64,000 nucleotides of DNA from Nocardia asteroides (GCA_019930625.1 CP082844.1:5456001-5520000); one strand, 5' to 3'; positions 35,690-44,113 are shown, numbered from the stretch's first letter. Notes: generated by a model from the letters alone, not told the origin. Numbers and translations are program-made.

Positions 35690-36436
35690 GTGGATGAAAT
35701 CGTCTATCCCTTCGCGGTTTTCATGGTGAAGGCCGCTCAGCGCGTATTGCGCCTGCGGACTCGGATAGTCGATGAATCACACCTGCCCCCTGTCGGGGGT
35801 GTGGTGGTGGCCAGCAATCACGTGTCGTATCTGGACCCTTTCGCTATCGCGCTTGCTGCGGACAAGGTGGGCCGGGTGGCGAGGTTCCTCTCGACGCGGG
35901 AGCATTTCGACCATCGGGTATATGGCGCTGCGATGCGCAGTATGCGGCACATCGCGGTGGGTTCCGGCGGTGATGGCGAGGCCTACCGCGCCGCGGCCGC
36001 CGCACTGGCCGCAGGGGAGCTCATCGGGGTGTTTCCGGAGGCGACGATCGCGCGATCGTTCACCGTCCAGCGGTTGCGGACGGGAGCAGCACGGTTGGCG
36101 GCAGGGTGCGGGGTGCCGCTGGTGCCGGTGGCGGTGTGGGGCACGCAGCGGCTGTGGACCACCCACCACCGTGAGCTCGGTCAGCGGGGTCTACCACTCA
36201 CGGTGATCGTGGGTGAGCCGATGTTCCCCGCGGCTGACGACAACCCTGACTACGTCACCATCCAGTTGCATGACCGTATGAAGGATCTTTTGGACCGGGC
36301 ACAGCGGGAGTATCCCGATTCCGGGACGGGACAGTGGTGGCAACCCCGTCATCTCGGCGGGTCCGCACTCACCCCGGCCGAGGCTGTGGCCCTGGATGCC
36401 GCGGAGAATCACGCACGGGATCGGCGCGAACCGTGA
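35690..36436 (+). CDS. PlsC-type 1-acyl-glycerol-phosphate acyltransferase family protein
   Basis: 248 residues from a GTG. The acyltransferase block NHVSYLD gives the catalytic HX4D (His44, Asp49), and FPEATIARSF matches the third block that binds the glycerol phosphate. Family members move an acyl chain from acyl-CoA or acyl-ACP to lysophosphatidate or to related glycolipid acceptors at the inner membrane face. It heads a run of three genes joined by short overlaps; the next gene starts inside its stop (GTGA). Partners with PIG-L and CocE domains suggest an acyl acceptor other than plain lysophosphatidate (inference). Confidence 0.88.
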   Translation: MDEIVYPFAVFMVKAAQRVLRLRTRIVDESHLPPVGGVVVASNHVSYLDPFAIALAADKVGRVARFLSTREHFDHRVYGAAMRSMRHIAVGSGGDGEAYRAAAAALAAGELIGVFPEATIARSFTVQRLRTGAARLAAGCGVPLVPVAVWGTQRLWTTHHRELGQRGLPLTVIVGEPMFPAADDNPDYVTIQLHDRMKDLLDRAQREYPDSGTGQWWQPRHLGGSALTPAEAVALDAAENHARDRREP

Positions 36437-37218
36437 CATCCCGAACCGCTGTCGAGTGCCTCGGCGCGCCGGATACGCCCTGGGTCTTCGTGCACGCCCA
36501 TCCCGACGACGAATCACTGTTGACGGCGGGAACGATGCGCAGGGTCAGCGAGGCCGGACGGCGCACCGTCGTCGTGTTCGCGACCGATGGCGCCGCGGGA
36601 CTCGCGGATTCGCCACCAGGTCCGCAGCTCGCAGCGCGTCGCGAGGCGGAGGCGTTGGCATCAGCCGCGGTCCTGGGATGCGACCGGGTGGAATTCCTCG
36701 GGTACGCGGATTCCGGACTCGACGGTCATGTGCCAGGCGGCTTCTGCGGCGTCCCTGTCGCCCAAGCGGCCGAGCGGCTTGCCGCCCTCTTGATCGAGGA
36801 GCGGGCGGGTGTGGTCACTTCCTATGACTCATCCGGAGGTTACGGGCATCCCGATCACGTGCAGGTTAATCGGGTGGTTGCGGCGGCGGCGCGGCAGGCC
36901 GCCACACCGTTGTTGCTGGAGGCGACAGTCGATCGCGATCAGCTACTGCGGGTATTGCGCTTGATACATGCTGTGGGATTGTTGCCCGCGGGGGTAGCGA
37001 TGGATCGGTTCAGCACGAGCTTTGTCCCCGGCGCGGACATCACCCACCGGGTCGACGTGCGACGCCATGCGAGCGTCAAGCGCGCCAGCATGATGGCCCA
37101 TGCCAGCCAGGCGGGTGGCGGTGACGGCTTGCGCACCCTGCGCTTGTTGGGGCGGCTACCGATGCCGCTGTTCCGACGAATCTGCGGCACGGAATGGTTT
37201 GTACAGCGGAATGTTTGA
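36433..37218 (+). CDS. PIG-L (LmbE-like) zinc deacetylase
   Basis: 261 residues from the GTG that overlaps the acyltransferase stop; a longer upstream reading adds only arginine-rich sequence. HAHPDDE at 21-27 is the metal-binding signature (His23, Asp25 as base, Asp26, Glu27), and GGYGHPDHVQVNR supplies the second metal His. Family members remove an N-acetyl group from amino sugars, for example GlcNAc-inositol in mycothiol synthesis and GlcNAc-phosphatidylinositol in GPI synthesis. The facing operon encodes two glycosyltransferases, so the substrate may be a lipid-linked amino sugar (inference). The stop overlaps the next start by 8 bp (ATGTTTGA). Confidence 0.9.
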   Translation: MTSRTAVECLGAPDTPWVFVHAHPDDESLLTAGTMRRVSEAGRRTVVVFATDGAAGLADSPPGPQLAARREAEALASAAVLGCDRVEFLGYADSGLDGHVPGGFCGVPVAQAAERLAALLIEERAGVVTSYDSSGGYGHPDHVQVNRVVAAAARQAATPLLLEATVDRDQLLRVLRLIHAVGLLPAGVAMDRFSTSFVPGADITHRVDVRRHASVKRASMMAHASQAGGGDGLRTLRLLGRLPMPLFRRICGTEWFVQRNV

Positions 37219-38740
37219 CCTGCGGATTGAGAGAGACCTGTCCGTCCCGATGCCGGATGGTGAACGCCTGCTCGCCGACCGGTACTACCGTGCGTCGGCT
37301 GCACCCGGACCGACCATCCTGGTGCGATCCCCTATGGGACGCCGACCGCTTGGCGTCATCTATGGGTTGTACTTCGCGCGCGCGGGATTTCAGGTGGTGG
37401 TGCAGGACGGCCGTTCGGGCGAGGATGTGCTGCCGCTGAGCACCGAGCGTGCCGACGGGTTGGCGACGATCGAGTGGCTTCGAGGTCAGGTGTGGTTCGA
37501 CGGCAGGTTGGCGTTGCATGGCATGAGCGCGATGGGGTTCGCGCACTGGGCTATCGCGGCGGACATCCCCGAATTGCTCGCTGTTTCAGTTCATGTCGCG
37601 GCCTCATCGGTTGCGGACACGATCTTCACCGGCGGTTCGACTGCGCTGGAGTCCGTGCTGATCTGGTGTTCGAATCACAGTTTCATCACCGCGCTGCGGG
37701 CGCCCCGTCGAGCGCGCCGGGCGATCGCGTCGGGGCGCCCGGCCGCGGAGTTGGATGTGCTGACCGGCGGTCGAACGGTCTCGTTCTATCAAGCCGTGAT
37801 CGCCGACATCGGCGCGGGCAGCCCGTTGCGGGAACTTCTCGACCACGCTCGCGCACCCGCGGAGTGCGCCGGAATACCGGTGCATCTCGTCGGCGGCTGG
37901 TACGACATCTTCCTGCCGGGCCTCGTCCGCGACTATGTCGCATTGAGTGCGGCCGGTGGTGCGCCGCGACTCACTATCGGACCATGGGGGCATTACAACC
38001 TCCGCCAATTCGTCGTCGCGAATCGTGAGGCCCGGCAGTGGTTCGACACCCACCTGCGTGGAAGCGAGGATCGCTCGTCTCGCGGGCCCGTTCGCCTGTT
38101 CGTCACCGGAGTCCGGCGCTGGCGCGAATACGTTTCGTGGCCTCCACCCGGAACCAGTCTCGTACGATGGCATTTGCGTGAGTCTGGGCGGCTGTCGCGT
38201 GTGTCTGCTGAGCAGGCGGGAAGCGATCATTTCCGATACGACCCTGCGGACCCCACGCCCGCTCCCCGTGGTCCCGTGATCGTCGGGTTCTCGCGGCCAC
38301 AGGACTGTCGGCAGATCGAAAGTCGGCCCGACCTGCTGACATACACCAGCGACCCGCTTGACGCACCGCTCGAGATCATCGGAACGGTGGTCGCCGAGCT
38401 TCGGTTGCGCATAGCCACCGCACATTCGCCGCGCGGGCATGGCGTCTGCGATGTCGTCGTGCGCGTGTGCGACGTTCATCCCGGTGGGCGATCTTTCAAC
38501 ATCTGCGAAGGCGTACAGCGGGGCGAGCCACCAACCGACGAGGACGATATCCGGGTCGAATTGTGGCCGATCGCGCACCGGTTCGCCGCCGGACATCGGC
38601 TGCGCGTGCAGGTATGCGGCGCGGCGGTTCCGCGCTACTTACGGCAGCCGGACCCGGCCGCATACGAGCTCATTCGTGACCCGAACGGTACCTCGTCCGT
38701 GATTCTGCCGACGGTCCCCACTGGTCTCGGAATGTGCTGA
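37211..38740 (+). CDS. CocE/NonD-family alpha/beta hydrolase (peptidase S15 type)
   Basis: 509 residues from the ATG at 37211, inside the end of the PIG-L gene. The catalytic triad is visible: Ser106 in GMSAMG, Asp232 in GWYDIF and His261 in GPWGHYN. The C-terminal jelly-roll domain of the family follows, with SGRLS, PRGPVIVG and the late VQVCGAAVPRYLR strand. Characterised relatives are acyl esterases, amidases and X-Pro dipeptidyl peptidases. No signal peptide is seen. The 3' end overlaps the convergent glycosyltransferase gene by 71 bp, so coding sequence is shared on both strands. Confidence 0.88.
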   Translation: MFDLRIERDLSVPMPDGERLLADRYYRASAAPGPTILVRSPMGRRPLGVIYGLYFARAGFQVVVQDGRSGEDVLPLSTERADGLATIEWLRGQVWFDGRLALHGMSAMGFAHWAIAADIPELLAVSVHVAASSVADTIFTGGSTALESVLIWCSNHSFITALRAPRRARRAIASGRPAAELDVLTGGRTVSFYQAVIADIGAGSPLRELLDHARAPAECAGIPVHLVGGWYDIFLPGLVRDYVALSAAGGAPRLTIGPWGHYNLRQFVVANREARQWFDTHLRGSEDRSSRGPVRLFVTGVRRWREYVSWPPPGTSLVRWHLRESGRLSRVSAEQAGSDHFRYDPADPTPAPRGPVIVGFSRPQDCRQIESRPDLLTYTSDPLDAPLEIIGTVVAELRLRIATAHSPRGHGVCDVVVRVCDVHPGGRSFNICEGVQRGEPPTDEDDIRVELWPIAHRFAAGHRLRVQVCGAAVPRYLRQPDPAAYELIRDPNGTSSVILPTVPTGLGMC

Positions 38741-39584
38741 GGGCGACGGCCTCGTTACGGCCGGACCTGTTCACTGTGTGGTGCAGCGCGCCTACGAACG
38801 CGCCCGCCGCCTCGATCGGCACCCCGCGTATCGGTATCACCAACCGCGGCACACCCCGGCGCGCCAGGTGCCCGGATATCCAAACGTCGTCCTGCCAGCG
38901 CATTTCCGGCGGCCAGCCCTCGAAATCGTGGACATCGTCGTCCAGCGCTCCGGGCGGGATCAGATATCCCCACATACCCATCAGCACATCGACTGGGGTG
39001 GCCTCGGACACCGCGGTTCCGCATACATGTCCGGAATAGCGTGGATCGCGGTCGAACCACGCGCTCGATCCACGCACTCCCACAGCGGCTTTCGGCTCCG
39101 CGCGATGCCCCGCGAGCAGATCCGCGACGAACGTATCCGGATAGATCGCGTCATCGTCGACCACCACGATGACGGCGTCCGGCTCGGCGAGCAGCGTGGG
39201 CAGCAGTTTTGTCGCTGGGCCCAGATCCGTACACCGCAGCACCTTCACACCCGACGGCAGTGCCGGCGGTTGCGGGTAAGGGTCACCCGTGCGTAGCGAG
39301 TGCCGCGGCCAGGTAAGTACCAACCGATCAGCGGGTTCGGTCTGGTCGAGCAGGCTGCGCAGCACCGGACCCAGGTACTGCACACGGTGCGGCACAGTCG
39401 ACAAGGTGATGACCACGCGCTCGGCGCGGGCAGGCACCGTACGCGTCGGCGGATCCCGGTGCAACAGCCGGACGGCCCGCGAGAGGTCATGAGCAAGACC
39501 GCTGATCGTCGTATTGACGAACCGTTTTCGGAAATGTTCGACGTTGCTCCACCCGATGCGGGCGACATGGGTCGGCGAGATCAT
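38670..39584 (-). CDS. Putative glycosyltransferase, GT2-like
   Basis: 304 residues from the ATG that overlaps the preceding GT4 stop (ATGA). A central VVDDDAIYPDTF supplies the nucleotide-sugar and metal-binding Asp cluster of GT-A enzymes, preceded by VVITLSTVPHRVQYLGPVLRSLLDQ, the usual opening strand and helix. Later WQDDVWISGHLARRGV fits an acceptor-site motif. No membrane segment is visible, so it should act in the cytoplasm on a lipid- or protein-linked acceptor. It forms a two-gene unit with the GT4 gene, facing the PlsC/PIG-L/CocE operon. Donor and acceptor are unknown. Confidence 0.75.
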   Translation of the reverse strand: MISPTHVARIGWSNVEHFRKRFVNTTISGLAHDLSRAVRLLHRDPPTRTVPARAERVVITLSTVPHRVQYLGPVLRSLLDQTEPADRLVLTWPRHSLRTGDPYPQPPALPSGVKVLRCTDLGPATKLLPTLLAEPDAVIVVVDDDAIYPDTFVADLLAGHRAEPKAAVGVRGSSAWFDRDPRYSGHVCGTAVSEATPVDVLMGMWGYLIPPGALDDDVHDFEGWPPEMRWQDDVWISGHLARRGVPRLVIPIRGVPIEAAGAFVGALHHTVNRSGRNEAVALSTFRDQWGPSAESRTRYRSGHE

Positions 39585-40687
39585 CCGAGCGCGTCCTTCC
39601 CGTTGGCCGCGGCGGTGACGTGCCGTGCGGCATCGTCGTAGCAGGTACGCAGCCGATCCAATACGACAGGCCAACTGAATTCGGCAGGGGGTACGGCTCG
39701 ATTATGGGCGCTGATGCGATCGCGCAGCGTCCGTCGCCGGCCCAGCGATACCAGTGCGGTGACGAGGTCCTCGGTGGAGCGGCCCAGCAGGCCCTCGCGG
39801 CCGTCCTCGACGAAATCCGCGACGCCGGTGCCGGATCGAGCGATCACTGGAACACCGGCCGTTCGAGCCTCCAAAGTCGCCAATCCGAAGGCCTCGCGGC
39901 GGGTGACATTCAGGTACACATCCGCCGACGCCAAGATCTCGCGCACCGCCCGATGATCCTGCGAACCCACCAATCGCACCCACTCGGCCATGCCATGCCT
40001 GCGCAGATAACGGAGCATCGCACCGCGGCGCGGGCCCGAGCCGACGATCGTGGCGCGCACCCGCACCTCACCGGCCAGCCGGTCCTGCGCCAGCCGAAGG
40101 ACCTCGAGCAGCTTCAACGGTTGCCTGCGCGTGACCAGCCTGCCCACCGAAACGACATGCAGACCAGTGCCACTCGTGGACGGCACCTCCCACAGGTCAG
40201 TTGCCACCGCGTTGGGCACTACGACGGGAGTACTGGACAACGCACGCCCGACCTGATCGGCGACGACTGTACTCACCGCCGTGAACACCATGCCGTCGTG
40301 CCAGCCCGCCAGCCGCCCGAGCAGGCTGTAGCAGGCCCGGACCGGAGGATCCCACATGCTGTGCACCGTGACCACGAGCGGGATACACAACCGAAGCGCG
40401 TGGTGCGCGGAGTAGACCGCCAGCGGTGACGCCACACTCACATGAATGTGCACGACACTGGGCCGCAGTCGCCGAAGTATGCCGCGCACGTCGGTCATTC
40501 GGCGTGCCCGGTGGACCTGAAAGGGCAGTTCCGAGTCGCTGCCGCCGACGGTCCCGGTGATCACGTGAACTTCCTCGCCGACAGCGGTCTGTGCGCGAGC
40601 CAGGGACTCGACCAGCACCTCGATGCCCCCGACGCGGGGCGCGAAAACATCGGTCAGATGCACTATCAACGCCGACCCCTGCGCCAC
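39581..40687 (-). CDS. Glycosyltransferase, GT4 family (GT-B fold)
   Basis: 368 residues from a GTG with GGGGG just upstream. The N-terminal half has HLTDVFAPRVGGIEVLVESLA, the glycine-rich acceptor-domain loop; the C-terminal half has VVSVGRLVTRR and the nucleotide-sugar EX7E motif in REAFGLATLE. Relatives transfer mannose, glucose or GlcNAc from activated donors, including the GlcNAc transferase MshA of mycothiol synthesis. Together with the PIG-L deacetylase of the facing operon this suggests a step order of sugar transfer then deacetylation, but mycothiol itself is not implied because its other enzymes are absent here. Confidence 0.88.
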   Translation of the reverse strand: MAQGSALIVHLTDVFAPRVGGIEVLVESLARAQTAVGEEVHVITGTVGGSDSELPFQVHRARRMTDVRGILRRLRPSVVHIHVSVASPLAVYSAHHALRLCIPLVVTVHSMWDPPVRACYSLLGRLAGWHDGMVFTAVSTVVADQVGRALSSTPVVVPNAVATDLWEVPSTSGTGLHVVSVGRLVTRRQPLKLLEVLRLAQDRLAGEVRVRATIVGSGPRRGAMLRYLRRHGMAEWVRLVGSQDHRAVREILASADVYLNVTRREAFGLATLEARTAGVPVIARSGTGVADFVEDGREGLLGRSTEDLVTALVSLGRRRTLRDRISAHNRAVPPAEFSWPVVLDRLRTCYDDAARHVTAAANGKDALG

Positions 40688-40771
40688 AGTAAGTCCCCCT
40701 GTATGTCAACAACCTTCGGACGAATAACGCTGGCGTACAAGCAATCCGAAACTTGACGCATAATCCTCGGC

Positions 40772-41902
40772 ATGGATGAGATGCGGATCATCACCGAGGA
40801 CGGCGTCGGACTGCATGTCGAACTCGACGGAGACCCGGCCGGTCCGCACACCCTCCTCTTCGTCAACGGTATCAATACCGGCTTGATCTATTGGGGCCAT
40901 CAGCGCGCGACTCTCGCCGACCTGGGCCGCATCGTGCTGTTCGACCACCGTGGGCACGGCCGCTCCGACGAACCGGTGACCGGCCGTGCGACGGTCGCGC
41001 AGCTAGGGCGTGATATCGGAACGGTCATCGACACTATCGCATCCGAGCGTCCGGTAGTGATCGTCGCGCACTCACTGGGAGGGATGGCGGTGTCCGCCTT
41101 GGCCGAACAGCGTCCAGAGCTGTTCGGACGCCAGGTGGCCGGAGTAGCACTCCTGGACTGTGTTGCGCGAGGATGGGGTGGAATCGCCTTGCGCCTACCT
41201 GATTTCGTTGTCGGTCCGGTGGTGCGGATGCTCTGGTGGGGGATACCCCCGCTGCGTCGCCTGCTCACCGACACCAGCGAACGCCGACACCCCGAACTCG
41301 CCGGAGGCCGGACTGCGCCGAGCAGGCGCACGCCATTCGTCTCGCTACGCCGGGCCCGCAGGCTGATTGCTTCCCTGCGAACGATGACGTTGCTGTCATT
41401 GCTGGCCGATGTGTCGACCTGTGACCACAGCGCCGGCCTCTCGGCTCTCGGGCGCGCACAGGTCCTGGTCATCGCGGGCGCCGAAGACCGTATGATTCCT
41501 CTGCGACACAAGGTGCGCGCCGCCGCCCGGATACCCGGTGCCGAGCTGGTGATCGTGGCCGATGCCGGTCACCTCAGCTCGATCGTCAAACCAGACTGCG
41601 TCGATGGGCACCTGCGCGCCTTCATCAGCGCACTACCAGCCCCGCACGTACAGGTGAATAGATCCGCCGCCGCGCCGCCCACATCACGATCGTCCTCGTC
41701 GGCTACCCCGCGGCCATCTGCCTCGACAGTGGCCGCAGCACCCATCCGCTCTGGGCGGCCGACGCCAGCTATCTGCGGGCCGAAACCGGCCAACTCAACA
41801 CCGTCATGGCCGCCGAAGCCGCCGAACACACCACATTCGTCAGCCTGGACGCCTCGACGCGAGGGCACGACGCCTGCGCCACGCCCGGCGAACGATGGGT
41901 GA
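40772..41902 (+). CDS. Alpha/beta hydrolase with an abnormal C-terminal extension
   Basis: 376 residues as read. Residues 1-290 are a normal alpha/beta hydrolase: AHSLGG holds the nucleophile, GAEDRMIP the Asp and DAGHLS the His, and such proteins normally end about there. From about residue 291 the reading becomes low-complexity (Ala/Pro/Ser/Arg) because it runs out of frame through the remnant of another gene, a GDSL/SGNH lipase read in frame 1 from 41662. The native stop seems to have been lost at a recombination junction near 41640-41660. The enzyme domain may still fold; the substrate is unknown. Confidence 0.8.
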   Translation: MDEMRIITEDGVGLHVELDGDPAGPHTLLFVNGINTGLIYWGHQRATLADLGRIVLFDHRGHGRSDEPVTGRATVAQLGRDIGTVIDTIASERPVVIVAHSLGGMAVSALAEQRPELFGRQVAGVALLDCVARGWGGIALRLPDFVVGPVVRMLWWGIPPLRRLLTDTSERRHPELAGGRTAPSRRTPFVSLRRARRLIASLRTMTLLSLLADVSTCDHSAGLSALGRAQVLVIAGAEDRMIPLRHKVRAAARIPGAELVIVADAGHLSSIVKPDCVDGHLRAFISALPAPHVQVNRSAAAPPTSRSSSSATPRPSASTVAAAPIRSGRPTPAICGPKPANSTPSWPPKPPNTPHSSAWTPRREGTTPAPRPANDG

Positions 41903-42027
41903 CCGGCCTGATTGCCATGATCATCGACGCACCGACGCCTTCGCATCCCAACGCAGCCAACCACGTTCGATCCGGCACTCGCGCTGGGCGAAGACCGTCG
42001 CCGCGATGTCGCCCGCAAGACCCGTGA
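41662..42027 (+). pseudogene. SGNH/GDSL lipase, 3' remnant
   Basis: In frame 1, directly after a TAG at 41659-41661, the DNA encodes the C-terminal half of an SGNH hydrolase: IRRRAAHITIVLVGYPAA, then ADASYLRAETGQLN, and the catalytic-block sequences STRGHDAC and PTPSHPNAANH. The N-terminal half with the GDSL serine is missing, so the fragment cannot be active. It overlaps the out-of-frame tail of the alpha/beta hydrolase gene and ends just before a strong hairpin. Confidence 0.8.
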
Positions 42028-42043
42028 CGGGTTGGAAGCCGCG

Positions 42044-42083
42044 GCCCACCCGCGGCCGCGAGGGCAGGCGGCCGCGGGTGGGC
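42044..42083. terminator. 16-bp GC hairpin after lipase remnant
   Basis: A perfect 16-bp stem (42044-42059 with 42068-42083) and an 8-nt loop sit 17 bp after the stop of the lipase remnant. It is probably the original terminator of that gene, kept after the gene decayed. Confidence 0.8.
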
Positions 42084-42159
42084 GCCGCGCGATTCCGGCT
42101 CGTCACGCTGAGGGACAGTCGCGGCGCTAGATCGCCCGCGGGGTCGGGGGGCTGGCTGT

Positions 42160-42417
42160 CGCCACCAAGTCTGGCCGCACCGCGTCACTGCCGGATTCCC
42201 CTACCGCAGTGTGTCGGTCGCAGGTAAAACCGGAACAATCGGGGTCATCCGCAACGAGGTAGCGGTCGTCGAATTTCCCGGCGAGCACCCCGTCGCGGTC
42301 GCGATATTCACCCGGGCCGCCCGCGCGGACCCGCACCTGCCTGTTGTCGACGCCGCCATCGCCGAATCCGCCCGCATCGCCGTCACAGAACTGCGCCTTC
42401 CCTTACCGGGAGGGTGA
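42160..42417 (+). pseudogene. Serine hydrolase (beta-lactamase-like), 3' remnant
   Basis: The last 86 codons and the stop of a gene matching the intact serine hydrolase at 30882-31781, here on the opposite strand. It includes the KTG motif (GKTGTIG) but lacks the active-site Ser and the SDN. Similarity begins abruptly at 42160 and runs past the stop to 42433. All six differences from the intact copy are synonymous. No promoter or start is needed: it is the tail of a gene split by recombination. Confidence 0.93.
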
Positions 42418-42433
42418 CGTCACGACTCCGCGC
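42160..42433 (+). repeat. 274-bp inverted repeat, right copy
   Basis: Inverted partner of 30866-31139, gap-free, with six mismatches (about 98% identity by eye count). The two copies bound 11.0 kb. Inversion between them would rebuild a full serine hydrolase gene at this end. Confidence 0.93.
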
Positions 42434-42525
42434 TCGCGACCTGGGGCACTGGCCGCCGCCGTGCTGAACGTGCTGCCGCCCGCCCGGGCAGCTCCCACAC
42501 CACCGACCTGCGTGAGTTCAACGAG

Positions 42526-43830
42526 TCAGCCAATGGGCTGGTGGCTGCGGACGCGTGGACCGGTGTGTGCGGGAAGGCGTTCGTAACCGTGCAGGGTGAA
42601 CAGCGGCCTCCGGGTAGGCGGATCGGTCAATCGCAGGTTCGGAAACGCCTCGAACAGCGCGCGCAGGGCATGCGTCGCTTCCATACGGGCCAGAGCGGCG
42701 CCCAGGCACACGTGGGCACCGCTGCCGAAGGACAGATGATTCTTGGCGTTGTCCCGGGTGATGTCGAAACGGGCCGGGTCGGTGAACACGGCGGGGTCGC
42801 GGTTCGCGCCGGCCAGCGACAGCACCACGGTCGACCTCTCGCGCAACCGGACACCACCGATCTCCAGCGCTGTCCGCGTGGTGCGAGCGGTGGTCTGCAC
42901 CGGCGGATCGATCCGGAGGATCTCCTCCACCGCATTGGGCCAGAGTTCCGGCGCGGCGCGCAACCGGTCCACCTGCTCGGGGTGACGGAGCAGCCAGATG
43001 ATGCCCTTGCCGATCAGGTTGACCGTGGTCTCGAAGCCTGCGGCCATCAGCAGGGTCGCCGACGCGCACAGTTCGTAGGTGGACAGTTCGCCTGCGGTGA
43101 CCAGGCTGCTGAGGATATCGTCGCCGGGTTCGGCGCGGAGTCGCTCGACGTGCTCGATGAGATACCGGTGCACTCGCTCCGAGGACTCCATCGCCCGCTG
43201 GTGCGTCTGCCAGGAGATCCCGAGGTCGAGCAACGGACTGATGTCGTCACCCCAGCGCAAGAACATCTCGCGGTCGGAGTCCGGGAAGCCGAGCATCTCG
43301 GAGATGATGGCGATGGGCACCTGCGCCGCGTACCGCGCCACCAGGTCGGCGGGGCCGTCGTCGGGGAGGGCAGCGAGCAGTTCCTCGGTGACCGTCTCGA
43401 TCCTGTCACGCAGTCGGGCGACGGCCCGCGGGGTGAATGCTGCGGTGACCGGTTTGCGCATCCGCGTGTGCTCGGACTGGTCGATCACCAGCATCGACGG
43501 CGGGTCCACCGGATTCGGTGGGAGGGGCCGATGCTCCAGCGCGCTCAGCACGGGCTGCGGGATACCGAATACGGTCGGTATCCCGACACCGAAACGGTTG
43601 TCGCGCAGGATTTCCCGGACCATATCGTGATCGAAGGTGATCCATACCGGAAGGGCACGGTGTAACCCACCCTCCCCGCGCATCTCCTCGATCAGACCGT
43701 ACGGATTCTCGATACCCTCCGCGCTGCCGATCAACCGAGCGAACAGATCACCACGACGGAGCAGTATCGTATTGAACAGGCGGATCAACCCGTGATTGTT
43801 GACCCACCGATACACGTAATGCGGTTTCAT
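42526..43830 (-). CDS. Cytochrome P450
   Basis: 434 residues, soluble bacterial type. The oxygen-activating I-helix is AGFETT, the K-helix ExxR appears as EEILR and the haem ligand is Cys375 in FGSGAHVCLG. The enzyme should hydroxylate or epoxidise a small hydrophobic substrate using ferredoxin and a reductase that are not encoded nearby. Its distance from the PKS genes (14.5 kb) and opposite strand give only weak support for a tailoring role. A 23-bp palindrome lies 138 bp upstream of its start. Confidence 0.93.
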   Translation of the reverse strand: MKPHYVYRWVNNHGLIRLFNTILLRRGDLFARLIGSAEGIENPYGLIEEMRGEGGLHRALPVWITFDHDMVREILRDNRFGVGIPTVFGIPQPVLSALEHRPLPPNPVDPPSMLVIDQSEHTRMRKPVTAAFTPRAVARLRDRIETVTEELLAALPDDGPADLVARYAAQVPIAIISEMLGFPDSDREMFLRWGDDISPLLDLGISWQTHQRAMESSERVHRYLIEHVERLRAEPGDDILSSLVTAGELSTYELCASATLLMAAGFETTVNLIGKGIIWLLRHPEQVDRLRAAPELWPNAVEEILRIDPPVQTTARTTRTALEIGGVRLRERSTVVLSLAGANRDPAVFTDPARFDITRDNAKNHLSFGSGAHVCLGAALARMEATHALRALFEAFPNLRLTDPPTRRPLFTLHGYERLPAHTGPRVRSHQPIG

Positions 43831-43967
43831 CGAGCCCCTCCATCATCGAACCGTCGCGCCTCTTGGGCGTAACGAATATCACAGATCTCGCGGAACCCGA
43901 CGGAGTGGCATCTCGAAACCTACCGTGGTAGAGGATGCGGCCTTCGGAGCGTGCGTGTCTCCAGGCG

Positions 43968-43990
43968 CCGATCCCACAGTGTGGGATCGG
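43968..43990. promoter_or_regulatory. 23-bp palindrome upstream of the P450 gene
   Basis: Perfect dyad with 11-bp arms around one central base (ccgatcccaca, g, tgtgggatcgg). It lies in the 430-bp stretch between the P450 start and the SARP stop, where no intact gene is visible. The size suits a TetR- or GntR-type operator; it could also act as a short hairpin. No regulator gene is adjacent except the SARP gene. Confidence 0.5.
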
Positions 43991-44028
43991 GAGATCGGGA
44001 TTGGTCACCTGCATCAGCTGCGCCCCGG

Positions 44029-44113
44029 CCGACCAGATCAGGGTGTTCTCCATGAAATCGCCGGGACACAAGTGGGTCCAGGCCGAGCCACTGTCCTCGA
44101 CAGCCGTGCAGAC
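44029..44113 (-). pseudogene. NmrA-like NAD(P)-binding protein, short remnant
   Basis: About 28 codons read AVEDSGSAWTHLCPGDFMEN and a little beyond, resembling the stretch AVEDSGLAWTHLRPG..FMEN found in NmrA-like NAD(P)-binding reductases. Similarity is lost on both sides and no start fits. It is the only protein-like signal seen in 43831-44260. Confidence 0.4.
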
